The notes: generated from the sequence alone by a model not told the origin. 64,000 bases of DNA from Rhizobium sp. BK251 (GCF_004345245.1 NZ_SLUQ01000008.1:372001-436000); one strand, 5' to 3'. Shown: positions 8,211 through 16,503, numbered from the stretch's first letter. A program made the numbers and translations.

Positions 8211-8726
8211 TCAGTTATTGCTGAAGGCCGTCTGCAGCAGGCTCAGCTGCGCCTGGACGCTGTTCTGGTTGTCCGGCACGATCGGCGCTTCGGAAGGACG
8301 GTAGATCTCGCGGTCGAGCAGCGCGACGCGGTTCTGCAGGCGCAGCGAGCGCTCGATCAGATCGCGGAAGGATTCCGGCAGGTCGTTCCAGCCGGGCGCA
8401 TTGCGGTCGACGTTGAACCCGTCGAGGCGCACCTTGGTCTTTTCGGCGAGCACCTGGTCGCGGGACATTTCGCCATTGTTGACGGCTCGCTGCAGCAGCA
8501 GCCACGAGGCCATCTGCATGAGACGAGTCGTCAGTCGCATGGATTCGGCGGCATAGAGCACCGAGGCCATGCGCGGCAGCACTTTCGAGGCTGCGCGGCC
8601 CTGGCCGTCGAGGTAGCTCGCCGTTTCCTCCACAAGCGACATGCCCTCGGAATACAACGCCTTGAACTGCGAGGAGGCGGCCGCCCGTCCCGCAAAACTG
8701 ATCGTATTCAATCCAAGTTCCGACAT
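8211..8726 (-). CDS. rcdA: DUF1465 protein, RcdA (regulator of CtrA degradation)
   Basis: A 171-residue helical protein of the DUF1465/RcdA family (SFAGRAAASSQFKALYSEG, VEETASYLDG, YAAESMRLTTRLMQMASWLLLQRAV, EIYRPSEAPI). In Caulobacter RcdA is a small adaptor that, with CpdR and PopA, delivers CtrA to the ClpXP protease at the cell pole. The ATG has AGGGATATCTGC upstream. The protein ends in a flexible, polar tail (ALLDREIYRPSEAP...), as in homologues. An exact TTAA-N7-TTAA sequence lies about 120 bp upstream, which suggests CtrA itself controls the gene. Family membership is firm; function in this organism is inferred. Confidence 0.88.
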   Translation of the reverse strand: MSELGLNTISFAGRAAASSQFKALYSEGMSLVEETASYLDGQGRAASKVLPRMASVLYAAESMRLTTRLMQMASWLLLQRAVNNGEMSRDQVLAEKTKVRLDGFNVDRNAPGWNDLPESFRDLIERSLRLQNRVALLDREIYRPSEAPIVPDNQNSVQAQLSLLQTAFSNN

Positions 8727-8846
8727 GCAGATATCCCTGTTTTACGCATCACTTTGGCAGGTAACGCCCGGGTCTGCAGGATGTTTCCAGCGCCCGTTCT
8801 TATCTCTCGAAGATCGTATCATTACCTGAAACGCACAAGCCCTTTC

Positions 8847-8861
8847 TTAAGAAAGGGTTAA
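8847..8861 (-). promoter_or_regulatory. CtrA-type binding box upstream of rcdA
   Basis: TTAA at 8847-8850 and TTAA at 8858-8861 separated by exactly seven bases (gaaaggg). This matches the full CtrA consensus TTAA-N7-TTAA. It lies 121 bp upstream of the rcdA start, in non-coding DNA. Confidence 0.6.
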
Positions 8862-8896
8862 TCTCCACAGTTTCGTGAAATCCTTGCAAAGGCAAG

Positions 8897-8924
8897 AAAA
8901 AAGAAGAGCCGCAGAGGCGGCTCT
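8897..8924 (-). terminator. Rho-independent terminator of the candidate small RNA
   Basis: A perfect 8-bp stem AGAGCCGC/GCGGCTCT (8905-8912, 8917-8924) with a 4-base loop, followed on the minus strand by TCTTTTTTCTT. It is about 175 bp from the nearest upstream gene stop. Confidence 0.82.
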
Positions 8925-9006
8925 CAAGGTAAAACAGGGAGAAAATCAGACCAATTCACCGCTAGGAGAAGCTGTCTGAGTCCAGAGGAGCTCTGGATGG
9001 GTTAGG
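8897..9006 (-). ncRNA. Candidate trans-acting small RNA (about 110 nt)
   Basis: No protein is encoded between rcdA and the DUF1192 gene, but the minus strand has the parts of a small RNA gene. There is a TATAAG -10 hexamer at 9013-9018, so transcription would begin near 9006. Next come a hairpin CCAGAG-CTC-CTCTGG (8982-8996) and a second stem TCAGAC/GTCTGA (8974-8979 with 8946-8951) with a large CU-rich loop. An unpaired U/C-rich stretch and a Rho-independent terminator (8905-8924, then TCTTTTTT) complete it. A CtrA-type box covers the -35 region. The size and cell-cycle setting recall EcpR1 of Sinorhizobium meliloti, but I cannot confirm homology. Confidence 0.6.
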
Positions 9007-9022
9007 TAATATCTTATAAAGC

Positions 9023-9037
9023 TTAACGTTCCGTTAA
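9023..9037 (-). promoter_or_regulatory. CtrA-type binding box at the -35 of the candidate small RNA
   Basis: TTAA (9023-9026), seven bases, TTAA (9034-9037): a second exact TTAA-N7-TTAA in the same intergenic region. It is 4 bp upstream of the TATAAG -10 element on the minus strand, the position where CtrA activates in other alphaproteobacteria. Confidence 0.6.
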
Positions 9038-9098
9038 TACTGTCTCGCTGCCGCACGCCCGGCAGGCCTGCCGCTACACTATTCCCGTCTTGCCGCAG

Positions 9099-9290
9099 TC
9101 AGAACCGGAAGAGCTTCTCCGCCGCCTGCCGCCCCGAAGCCTTTCGTTCGCACTCAGCTTCAAGGCGCGAGATTTCGTCCTGAAGGAGCGCGATCCTGTC
9201 CTTCAATTCCTCGATCGACAGCAGCGTCAGGTCGCTGCCCAGTTCATGGGCAGCAGGTTTTTTCGGTTGATCGTCTTCAACGAAACTCAT
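9099..9290 (-). CDS. DUF1192 family small protein
   Basis: A 63-residue acidic protein with a short N-terminal tail and one amphipathic coiled helix (LLSIEELKDRIALLQDEISRLEAECERK), matching DUF1192, a small family common in alphaproteobacteria. GGAGGATGACGG precedes the ATG. It lies 48 bp downstream of the MFS gene on the same strand, and rcdA is next but one. The function is unknown; the coiled coil suggests a structural or adaptor role. Confidence 0.85.
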   Translation of the reverse strand: MSFVEDDQPKKPAAHELGSDLTLLSIEELKDRIALLQDEISRLEAECERKASGRQAAEKLFRF

Positions 9291-9338
9291 CCGTCATCCT
9301 CCGCGTGGCTCTCAGGCGCCGCCGGGGTGACGGGCGCG

Positions 9339-10616
9339 TCAGCTATATTTTACAGCAGGATCGCCCGTTTCCGGAAGAGTGCCCGTCCGCGAGGCGAGCG
9401 ACATGCTTTCCGGGGTGATCATCTGGGTATTTGTAGTCGGGATCGTGGTGTAGGCGTCGCGGTCCCCGACAGGGATGGCGGCACGCTGGCGGCTGCGGAA
9501 TATAGCGTAGGCCGTGATCAACAGATGCGCGACGGCTGTGACGAAGAAGAGGGAATGCGGGCCGGTCAGGGTCATGATCGGACCGCTGAGCGTCGGCCCG
9601 ATGATCGTGCCTATGCCGTAGAGCAGCAGCAGCCCGCCCGATACCTTCACGAAGTCTTCGGCGGACGCGAAGTCGTTCGCATGCGCCACGGTGATCGGGT
9701 AGAGCGTGTTGGCAACGGCGCCATAGAGGATGACGAGCCCGATCAGGTAAGGCGGCGACGACGGGTGAAGCAGGAAAATCAGCAGGCCGGCGAACGCCGC
9801 GACGCCGGAAAGGCCCGCGAGCACGTGGCGGCGGTCGATTCGGTCCGAAAGGCGGCCGGCGGGAAGCTGCATGACGGCGCCCGCAAAGATCGTGGCACTC
9901 ATCATGATAGCGATATTGGTCTCGGAGAGGCCAGCGCCGGCCCCGAAGACGGCACCCAGCGTGCCGTAGGCGCCGTTAGCGATGCCGACGAGAAGGATGC
10001 CGAGGCACGAGACGGGCGAATTGCGATAGAGAGCCGGCAGGTCAAGCCGGACCGCCTTGAGCGGCTGGGGTGAGGCGGCGGTCGATAGCGTCGTAGGCAG
10101 CATCGCCACGCAATAGAATATGCCGCAGATCATGAAGAGCAGTGGGGTGTGTATGTCGGCGAGCGGCACCGTCATCTGGCCGGCGACGACGCCAAGCAGG
10201 GTAATGCCGATATAGAGGGAGAAGATCGCCCCTCGGCTTTCGTTCGTGGCGCGCTCGTTCAGCCAGCTCTCGATGATCATCGAGGTGCCTGCCGTGGAGA
10301 AGCCGGTGACAGCGCGCAACAGCACCCACCAGAATGGGTCGACGATAATTCCGGTCAAAAGCGCGATGATCGCAATGATGGAAATGAAGCCGCTGAAGGC
10401 CCGCACATGGCCGATGCGCCGCACGAGCTTGGGCGCCATCAGGCAGCCGATGACGAAACCCGTCGCCCACGACGTACCGAGGAGGCCGAGCGTCGTCGTG
10501 TCGTATCCCTCGGCAGTGCCGCGCACCGGGAGAAGCAGGCCGTGCAGACCGTTGCCCATGAAGAGGAAAAGCGTACCGAAGAGGAGGGCAAGGACGGACA
10601 GCAGATTTCTTCTCAT
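9339..10616 (-). CDS. MFS transporter (YcaD-like)
   Basis: A 425-residue integral membrane protein with about twelve hydrophobic helices. It shows a major facilitator loop 2-3 motif (APKLVRRIGHVRAF) and its counterpart in the second half (LPAGRLSDRIDRRHVLAG). The sequence resembles the YcaD/YfkF branch of sugar or drug permeases. The hydrophilic tail of about 40 residues after the last helix is unusual in length but not unique. The substrate cannot be told. Downstream lies DUF1192 with a short gap, so the two may be cotranscribed. Confidence 0.87.
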   Translation of the reverse strand: MRRNLLSVLALLFGTLFLFMGNGLHGLLLPVRGTAEGYDTTTLGLLGTSWATGFVIGCLMAPKLVRRIGHVRAFSGFISIIAIIALLTGIIVDPFWWVLLRAVTGFSTAGTSMIIESWLNERATNESRGAIFSLYIGITLLGVVAGQMTVPLADIHTPLLFMICGIFYCVAMLPTTLSTAASPQPLKAVRLDLPALYRNSPVSCLGILLVGIANGAYGTLGAVFGAGAGLSETNIAIMMSATIFAGAVMQLPAGRLSDRIDRRHVLAGLSGVAAFAGLLIFLLHPSSPPYLIGLVILYGAVANTLYPITVAHANDFASAEDFVKVSGGLLLLYGIGTIIGPTLSGPIMTLTGPHSLFFVTAVAHLLITAYAIFRSRQRAAIPVGDRDAYTTIPTTNTQMITPESMSLASRTGTLPETGDPAVKYS

Positions 10617-10786
10617 TTCCCCGGTCTCAGCTGTTTGGGCTTAAAGATGGCCTGGGCGGGATGGCATCTCCGCCGGACTTTCGATGTTGATTGCGTCTTG
10701 GATTGCCGTTATCGGCTTGGAATATTTGTCGTTTGGCGTGAAAAGATGTCCGTCCTATGACATTGCCGCAAACTGAAGGAAAAGCC

Positions 10787-10948
10787 ATGACAAAGTTCAT
10801 AGCGGCGTTCTTGATCCTCGCCATGGCGATCCAGATCATCAAGCCGCTCGGTATTTTCGGCCTGCGGCGGCGCATGGATTTCTGGAAGATTTCGATTGCG
10901 GCCTTCGCGATCTGGACGATCGCTCTCCTCGGCCGCGAATTCTTCTAG
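10787..10948 (+). CDS. Small membrane protein, 53 residues, unknown function
   Basis: Begins MTKFIAAFLILAMAIQIIKP and has two hydrophobic helices separated by a basic loop (GLRRRMDFWK). GAAGGAAAAGCC lies before the ATG, which fixes this start over a frame 30 bases longer. The reading frame has the GC-rich third positions of real genes here. I recognise no domain. It stands alone between the divergent MFS gene and the convergent aldolase gene. Confidence 0.72.
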   Translation: MTKFIAAFLILAMAIQIIKPLGIFGLRRRMDFWKISIAAFAIWTIALLGREFF

Positions 10949-10969
10949 CTCGATCTGCTGACGACGCAA

Positions 10970-10998
10970 AAGGAAAGCCCGGCTGGTTGGCCGGGCTT
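10970..10998 (-). terminator. Terminator between the small membrane protein gene and the aldolase gene
   Basis: Inverted repeat AAGCCCGGC/GCCGGGCTT (about 10975-10998). On the minus strand it is followed by TCCTTTTG, so it mainly serves the aldolase gene, but it could also stop plus-strand transcripts. Confidence 0.65.
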
Positions 10999-11026
10999 GT
11001 CGCTTTCGGATTGGAGAAGAGCCGAA

Positions 11027-12052
11027 TCAGGCCGCCTTTTCCAGGTCCTTCTTCCAGCGTCCCTTGGCAGCGAGACTGTTCATCTCGGCGCGATGGGTGA
11101 ATTCCCGCTGGCCGGCGGCAACGTTTTCCTGCTTGCCGTTCCATGCCTTCAGTGCGCTGTCCTGCAGGGCGCGGCCATAGGAGAAGGTGACCTTCCAGGG
11201 CAGGTCGTAGCCGGAGTTGATCGCGGAAAGGTGGGCGGTCGCTTCCTCGGTGGACTGGCCGCCGGACAGGAAGGCGATGCCGGGTACCGCTGAAGGAACG
11301 GTCGCCTTCAGGACCTTGACGGTCTGTGCGGCCACCTGCTCGACGGATGCCTTGCGGGCGTTCTTGCCGTCGATCACCATGTTCGGCTTCAGGATCATGC
11401 CTTCGAGGTTGACGCGGGCGTCGTAGAGTTCGTCGAAGACGATGCGCAGCACGTTCTCGGTTACCTCGGCACAGCGCTCGATCGTATGATCGCCGGGCTT
11501 GCCGTCCATGAGGCATTCCGGCTCGACGATCGGCACGATATTCGCCTGCTGGCAGAGAGCTGCATAGCGGGCGAGCGCATGGGCATTGGCGCGGACGCTG
11601 CCCAGCGTCGGCAGGGCGCCGGAGATCGCGATCACGCCGCGCCACTTGGCGAAGCGGGCTCCGGCCTCGTAATACTTTGCAAGGCGATCGGCGAGGCCAT
11701 CGAGGCCTTCGGTGATGGTTTCGCCGGGGTAGTAGGCCATCGGCTTGGCGCCGATATCGACCTTGATGCCGGGGATGCTGCCGGCGGCCTTGATGATATC
11801 GACGAAGGGAGTGCCATCGGCCGCCTTCTGGAAGAGGGTTTCCTCGTACAGAATGACGCCGGAGATGTACTTCCTCATCGCCTCATCAGCCCGGAAAAGC
11901 ATTTCGCGGTAATCGCGGCGGCTCGTCTCTGTCGAAACGAGGTCGATAGTGTCGAAGCGTTTCTTGATGGTCGAGGTCGACTCGTCAGCGGCGAGAAGGC
12001 CCCTTCCTTCGTTCACCATACGCACTGCGATATCTTCAAGTCTTTCGATCAT
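11027..12052 (-). CDS. fbaB: Fructose-bisphosphate aldolase, class I
   Basis: A 341-residue protein starting MIERLEDIAVRMVNEGRGLLAADESTSTI, the class I aldolase pattern. It has KWRGVIAI, IVPIVEPECLMDG and GMILKPNMVIDGK, where the lysine of LKPN forms the Schiff base, and ends with AFLSGGQSTEEA and the usual C-terminal region. It cleaves fructose 1,6-bisphosphate in the cytoplasm without metal. CGGGAGAACGAA precedes the ATG at 12052; a GTG 21 bases upstream is less likely. It closes the minus-strand tkt-gap-pgk-fba carbon block. A 27-bp perfect palindrome lies 96 bp upstream and probably binds a regulator. Confidence 0.95.
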   Translation of the reverse strand: MIERLEDIAVRMVNEGRGLLAADESTSTIKKRFDTIDLVSTETSRRDYREMLFRADEAMRKYISGVILYEETLFQKAADGTPFVDIIKAAGSIPGIKVDIGAKPMAYYPGETITEGLDGLADRLAKYYEAGARFAKWRGVIAISGALPTLGSVRANAHALARYAALCQQANIVPIVEPECLMDGKPGDHTIERCAEVTENVLRIVFDELYDARVNLEGMILKPNMVIDGKNARKASVEQVAAQTVKVLKATVPSAVPGIAFLSGGQSTEEATAHLSAINSGYDLPWKVTFSYGRALQDSALKAWNGKQENVAAGQREFTHRAEMNSLAAKGRWKKDLEKAA

Positions 12053-12147
12053 TTCGTTCTCCCGGGACAACACGGTTCACCGCAACAAACTTACAGATCG
12101 CCGATAACAGAAGTTTATAGAGACGGAAATGGTACGCTAAGTCATTG

Positions 12148-12174
12148 AAACGATTGAAATGATTTCAATCGTTT
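12148..12174. promoter_or_regulatory. 27-bp perfect palindrome upstream of the aldolase gene (probable operator)
   Basis: Two 13-base arms, AAACGATTGAAAT (12148-12160) and its exact reverse complement (12162-12174), are separated by one base. It lies between the pgk terminator and the aldolase start, 96 bp upstream of the ATG. There is no T-run, so it is not a terminator. The size and the TTGAAA/TTTCAA content fit a dimeric HTH regulator such as a LacI-family protein. Confidence 0.65.
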
Positions 12175-12203
12175 GAAACTTGTTGCTTGTATCTTAGCAC
12201 CAC

Positions 12204-12238
12204 GCAAAAGACCGCGGAAGTGTCAATTCCCGCGGCCT
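12204..12238 (-). terminator. Probable terminator of pgk
   Basis: Imperfect GC-rich stem (ACCGCGGAA near 12211-12219 with TTCCCGCGGCC near 12227-12237) followed on the minus strand by TCTTTTGC, about 35 bp after the pgk stop. Confidence 0.6.
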
Positions 12239-12268
12239 CCGGCAAAGTGTCTGGGATGTGCAAGCGCG

Positions 12269-13471
12269 CTATTTGTGCTTACCGAGGATTGCAACGCCGG
12301 GCAGTTCCTTGCCTTCCATCCATTCCAGGAAGGCGCCGCCGGCCGTCGATACATAGGTGAATTCGTCGGCGACGCCTGCATGATTCAGCGCCGCAACGGT
12401 GTCGCCGCCGCCGGCCACCGATATCAGCTTGCCTGCCTTGGTGCGTTCGGCGGCGTATCTTGCCGCAGCCACGGTGGCGGTATCGAAGGGCGCGATCTCG
12501 AAGGCGCCGAGCGGACCGTTCCAGACCAGGGTCTCCGCGCGGGATATCCAGGCCTTGACCGCCTCGACGGACTTCGGGCCGACGTCGAGCACCATGCCGT
12601 CGGCCGGAATTGCGTTGATGTCCACGATCTCGTTTGCCGCGCCCGCCTTGAATTCGCGCGCCACGACGCCGTCCTCGGGGAGGATGATTGCGCAGCCTGC
12701 CGTCGCCGCCTCGATCATGATCTGGTTGGCAGTGTCGGCGAGGTCGTGCTCGCAAAGCGACTTGCCGACATTCGTTCCGCGCGCGGCGAGGAACGTGTTG
12801 GCCATGCCGCCGCCGATCACCAGCGCGTCGACCTTCTTCACAAGGTTCATGAGCAGGTCGATCTTGGACGAGACCTTCGCGCCGCCGACGATCGCGACGA
12901 CCGGCCGGGCGGGATTGCCGAGGCCTCTTTCCAGTGCCTCGAGTTCGGCCTGCATGGTGCGACCGGCATAGGCCGGCAGCAGCTGCGCGAGACCCTCGGT
13001 CGAGGTGTGCGCGCGGTGGGCGGCTGAGAAGGCATCGTTCACGTAGAGATCGCCGTTTGCGGCGAGCGCCTTGGTGAATTCCGAACCGTTCTTCTCTTCG
13101 CCCTTGTGGAAGCGGGTGTTCTCGAGGAGGAGGATATCGCCGTCATTCATCTTCGTGACAGCGGCAGCGGCGGGCGCGCCTATGCAATCGGAAGCAAAGA
13201 GCACCGCGTGGTCCAGGATCTCCTCGACGGCGGGCACGATCAATGCGAGCGAGAGGTCCGGCGAGGGGCCGTCCTTGGGGCGGCCGAAATGGGCCAGAAG
13301 GATGACCTTCGCGCCCTTGCGGGAAAGCTCGAGAATGGTTGGCGCGACGCGCTCGATGCGTGTTGCGTCGCTGACCTTGCCGTCCTTGACAGGGACATTG
13401 AGGTCGACACGTACGAGCACGCGCTTGCCCTTGATGTCGGGGAGGGTGTCGAGGGTCTTGAAAGCGGGCAT
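12269..13471 (-). CDS. pgk: Phosphoglycerate kinase
   Basis: A 400-residue protein starting MPAFKTLDTLPDIKGKRVLVRVDLNVP, the usual length for the family. It has LLAHFGRPKDGPS, ENTRFHKGEEKN, YVNDAFSAAHRAHTS, AIVGGAKVSSKI and the C-terminal WNGPLGAFEIAPFD and SVAGGGDTVAAL, which bind nucleotide. It makes ATP from 1,3-bisphosphoglycerate in glycolysis and runs backwards in gluconeogenesis. The start at 13471 was chosen by homology over a frame 66 bases longer. It lies 71 bp downstream of the antiporter gene on the same strand; gap, its metabolic partner, is about 4 kb further upstream. Confidence 0.97.
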   Translation of the reverse strand: MPAFKTLDTLPDIKGKRVLVRVDLNVPVKDGKVSDATRIERVAPTILELSRKGAKVILLAHFGRPKDGPSPDLSLALIVPAVEEILDHAVLFASDCIGAPAAAAVTKMNDGDILLLENTRFHKGEEKNGSEFTKALAANGDLYVNDAFSAAHRAHTSTEGLAQLLPAYAGRTMQAELEALERGLGNPARPVVAIVGGAKVSSKIDLLMNLVKKVDALVIGGGMANTFLAARGTNVGKSLCEHDLADTANQIMIEAATAGCAIILPEDGVVAREFKAGAANEIVDINAIPADGMVLDVGPKSVEAVKAWISRAETLVWNGPLGAFEIAPFDTATVAAARYAAERTKAGKLISVAGGGDTVAALNHAGVADEFTYVSTAGGAFLEWMEGKELPGVAILGKHK

Positions 13472-13542
13472 TGTAGCATCCGATGTTGTTATGGCCGAAG
13501 ATCGCGCCGACCATACTACGGATGATGCAAGACGCAAGGCGC

Positions 13543-15417
13543 TCAGCGGCCGTTTCCCCGAGCCTCTTCCTCTTGCCCCATCGGGGCGGCTGCCACACTT
13601 GCGCTCGTGTCATTTCCATGACGCCGATGCCTGCGGAACAAGCTGTGGCAGCGATCGATCATATCCCTGAGATTGATGAAGATCGGGAAATTCGTAGCCG
13701 GTTCGACGGCCTCCAGCGACATGCCGACGGCGCTGATGTGATCGTTCTCGTCGAGGTCGCGGACGATCAGGATGATCGAGCCGAGACGCACGCGATCGGC
13801 ATAATCGGCCTTGCCGCCGAGACGCTGCTTGATCAGCTCGGCGATGGTGAGGCTCTTCTCGTGTTCGGCCAGCAGGCCGGGGCCGTAGGCCGCATCGAGA
13901 TCGGCAGCGGGACGGGTGGGCGACAGCGAGAAGGCGCCGAAGAATTCCGCATCCTCTGGATCCACGGCCGCGCGACTGGCAAAGAGCCGGTCGAGCAGGC
14001 GTGAATAGGTCGGCGTGATGAAGAGGTAGACGAGGTCGTTTTCCTTGAGGCGGCCAGCATACTGGTAGCGCATCGACTTCCCGTCACGGATGATGAGCGA
14101 GGGTGTCGCCCAGCGTGGGATGCGCTCGCCGCGCAGAACGGGGCTGTCCCTTACGACACGGTATGACAGAAGCTCGTGGTTCACTGCACCGGGCAGGTCC
14201 ACCTCCACCTTGTCGACGGCGCCCATGCGGGGCGGGATGATGAGGCCGAGCCTGCGCGCCAAGGGCTTGATCGTCCAGCCCTGGAGAAGCAGCGACACCA
14301 GCACGACGATGAAGGCCGTGTTGAAATAGAGCTGGCCGTTCTCCAGGCCGCCAAGGATCGGCATGATCGCCAGCAGGATGGAGACTGCGCCGCGCAAACC
14401 CACCCAGGCGACGAAGGAGGTCTCGCGCTGCGTATAGTCGAAGGGCAGCAGCGAAAGCCAGACGGCGAGCGGCCGTGCAACGAAAGTCAGGAACAGCGCC
14501 AGAAGGACGGCCGGAACGATGATCGCCGGAAATTGCGATGGCGTCGCGAGCAGGCCGAGTACCAGGAACATGATGATCTGGGCGAGCCAGGTCATGCCAT
14601 CCTGGAAGCGCTTGATCGTGGCGGAGGCATGCATCTTCCTGTTGCCGGCATAGATTCCGGCGACATAGACGGCGAGGAAGCCGCTGCCGCCCACCGCGCC
14701 GGTAAAGGAGAACACGAGCATGGCGAGTGCCAGCACGAAGATCGGAGTCAGGCCGCGATCAGTATCCAGCTTGCTGACGATCAGAACGATCATCATGCCG
14801 CCGAGCAGGCCGAGCGTCACGCCGAGCCCCATCTGCTTGACGAACATCGCAAGCATGGTGAGGTCGATGCCGCTGTAGTGTTCGCCACTCGCCAGGACCT
14901 CCACCAGCGCGATGGTGAGGAAGATCGCCATCGGGTCGTTGGTCCCTGATTCCACCTCCAGCGTCGAGCGCACCTTGTCGCGGATGTTTATGCCGCCGAT
15001 GCGCAGGAGGAAGAAGACGGCGGCCGCATCCGTCGACGCGACGATGGAACCCAGCAGCATGCCTTCCAGCCAGGTGAAATGAAGCAGCCACATCGCCGCG
15101 AAGGCAAAGAGCCCTGCCGTCAGCAAGACGCCGACGGAAGCGAGCGTGAGCGAGGGCAGCGCCGCCAGGCGGAAGGACTGCATCGGCGTGCCGTAGCCGG
15201 AATCGAAGAGAATGACGGCAAGCGCCAGCGAGCCAAGGATATAGGCGAGGTAGTTATTGCTGAATTCGATGCCGAGGCCGTCGACGCCGGCGGCGAGCCC
15301 AATCATCAGGAACAGGAGCAGGAGAGGGGCGCCGAAACGGAAGGCCAGCACGCTGGAAAAGGCCGCAAGGAGCACAAGCGCCGTCGAAACCAGTACGACG
15401 ATATAGAACGCTTCCAT
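13543..15417 (-). CDS. Potassium/proton antiporter, CvrA/NhaP2 type
   Basis: A 624-residue protein with a cation/proton exchanger domain of about 12-13 helices (residues 5-395; LFDSGYGTPM, SIVASTDAAAVFFLLR, ESGTNDPMA, WVGLRGAVSI). Cytoplasmic regulatory parts follow: a TrkA-C-like segment (SLIIRDGKSMRYQYAGRLKENDLVYLF) and a CorC/HlyC-like C-terminal segment. This layout is that of CvrA/NhaP2, which exchanges K+ for H+ across the inner membrane. AAGGGAAGGGC precedes the ATG at 15417. The rest of the longer frame is not coding. It is followed by pgk on the same strand; joint transcription is possible. Confidence 0.9.
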   Translation of the reverse strand: MEAFYIVVLVSTALVLLAAFSSVLAFRFGAPLLLLFLMIGLAAGVDGLGIEFSNNYLAYILGSLALAVILFDSGYGTPMQSFRLAALPSLTLASVGVLLTAGLFAFAAMWLLHFTWLEGMLLGSIVASTDAAAVFFLLRIGGINIRDKVRSTLEVESGTNDPMAIFLTIALVEVLASGEHYSGIDLTMLAMFVKQMGLGVTLGLLGGMMIVLIVSKLDTDRGLTPIFVLALAMLVFSFTGAVGGSGFLAVYVAGIYAGNRKMHASATIKRFQDGMTWLAQIIMFLVLGLLATPSQFPAIIVPAVLLALFLTFVARPLAVWLSLLPFDYTQRETSFVAWVGLRGAVSILLAIMPILGGLENGQLYFNTAFIVVLVSLLLQGWTIKPLARRLGLIIPPRMGAVDKVEVDLPGAVNHELLSYRVVRDSPVLRGERIPRWATPSLIIRDGKSMRYQYAGRLKENDLVYLFITPTYSRLLDRLFASRAAVDPEDAEFFGAFSLSPTRPAADLDAAYGPGLLAEHEKSLTIAELIKQRLGGKADYADRVRLGSIILIVRDLDENDHISAVGMSLEAVEPATNFPIFINLRDMIDRCHSLFRRHRRHGNDTSASVAAAPMGQEEEARGNGR

Positions 15418-15706
15418 TGCCCTTCCCTTTCGATCCAGCCTTCCGGCCCTGTCACAAGCTCTCCTCGCGCGGTGATCCACCAGTAAACGGCAAAACAGGA
15501 CGGAAGGGTAGGCCCGGCGGCTTAACCTCGGCTGCGATGCTGCATTATGCTGCGGGACCACCGCCGGACGGTGAGCCGGCAGGGAAATGCTACGGAAGGA
15601 AACTCCGTAAAGAATGTATCGGCGAATGGGGCGACAACGGGGCGGACGAAGAAAGATTGCTCTTTATCGAACAGGCCGGGTCATCGATCGGAATGGCGGC
15701 GTGGAC

Positions 15707-16261
15707 CTAGGACACCTTGGTGAAGAGTTCGCGGCGGTCGACGATGGCCCCGGCGGTCATGAAGGCGCCGTCGCCGAGGTAGTGAAGGGTCTCGGGATGG
15801 GCCGGTGTGGGGGCTACATGCGCCTTCACGATCTCGAAGATGAAGTAGTTGTATTTGTCGACGAGGATGTCGTCATGGAGCCGGCATTCGAAATTCGCGT
15901 GGCATTCGGCGATCAGGGGCGCCTGGACTTCCGTGGCCTCCTCGGCCGTCAGGTGAAACTCGGCGAATTTGTCGATCTCGCTGCCTGTGCAATTACCGAT
16001 GCGGGCGACGGTATCGGTCAAGGCCGTCGTCGGCAGATTGATGACGCATTCGCGGCTGTTCCTGATCATGTGGTAGCTGTGGTTGCCGCTGGAAATCAGG
16101 CAGCCGAACAGCGATGGCGAAAACTCCATGATGTTGTGCCAGCCCATCGTCATGATGTTGGTCCGGTCACGCCACTTCGAAGAGACGAGCACGACGGGAC
16201 CGGGCTCCAGGTAGCGCCTGGCCTTGTAGACGGGGAAATCCTGCTTGCGCGGCTTCTTCAT
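15707..16261 (-). CDS. Flavin reductase-like domain protein
   Basis: A 184-residue protein of the flavin reductase/FMN-binding split-barrel family (VYKARRYLEPGPVVLVSS, NIMTMGWHNIMEFSPSLFGCLIS, RECVINLPT, HANFECRLHDDILV). Such proteins bind FMN and reduce flavin or act as small oxidoreductases. Nothing in the context tells the substrate. It is divergent from a MerR-type regulator 240 bp away, which makes it a candidate target of that regulator. About 290 bp with no visible feature separate its stop from the antiporter start. Confidence 0.87.
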   Translation of the reverse strand: MKKPRKQDFPVYKARRYLEPGPVVLVSSKWRDRTNIMTMGWHNIMEFSPSLFGCLISSGNHSYHMIRNSRECVINLPTTALTDTVARIGNCTGSEIDKFAEFHLTAEEATEVQAPLIAECHANFECRLHDDILVDKYNYFIFEIVKAHVAPTPAHPETLHYLGDGAFMTAGAIVDRRELFTKVS

Positions 16262-16452
16262 TCCGGCATCTCCTCTTGATCAGGATTTAGCTAGGCTCGG
16301 CGGAGAATAGGGGAAGCAGGCGAGACCGCGGCGTCGCGTCGCAAAGAGGGGCGCGGTTTCGTGCCAAAGCGGGCGCCTTGTCGCGTGCCAAAGACACGGA
16401 GCCGGTCGAGACGCGTCGCGATCGTAATGGTCGTGACGGGCCAAAAATTCGC

Positions 16453-16483
16453 TTGAGCCGGACCCTGCGTAATACCGTAAATA
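16453..16483 (+). promoter_or_regulatory. Possible MerR-type promoter with 19-bp spacer
   Basis: TTGAGC (16453-16458) and TAAATA (16478-16483) are exactly 19 bp apart, the over-long spacing typical of MerR-controlled promoters. The -10 hexamer is poor, so this is tentative. Confidence 0.3.
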
Positions 16484-16503
16484 GATTCGCGTACAGGTTT
16501 TCG

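Noticed and set aside
15418..15706. Gene or RNA in the 289-bp gap between the antiporter and flavin reductase genes
   Set aside because: No frame with a start and ribosome binding site and no terminator-like structure was found.
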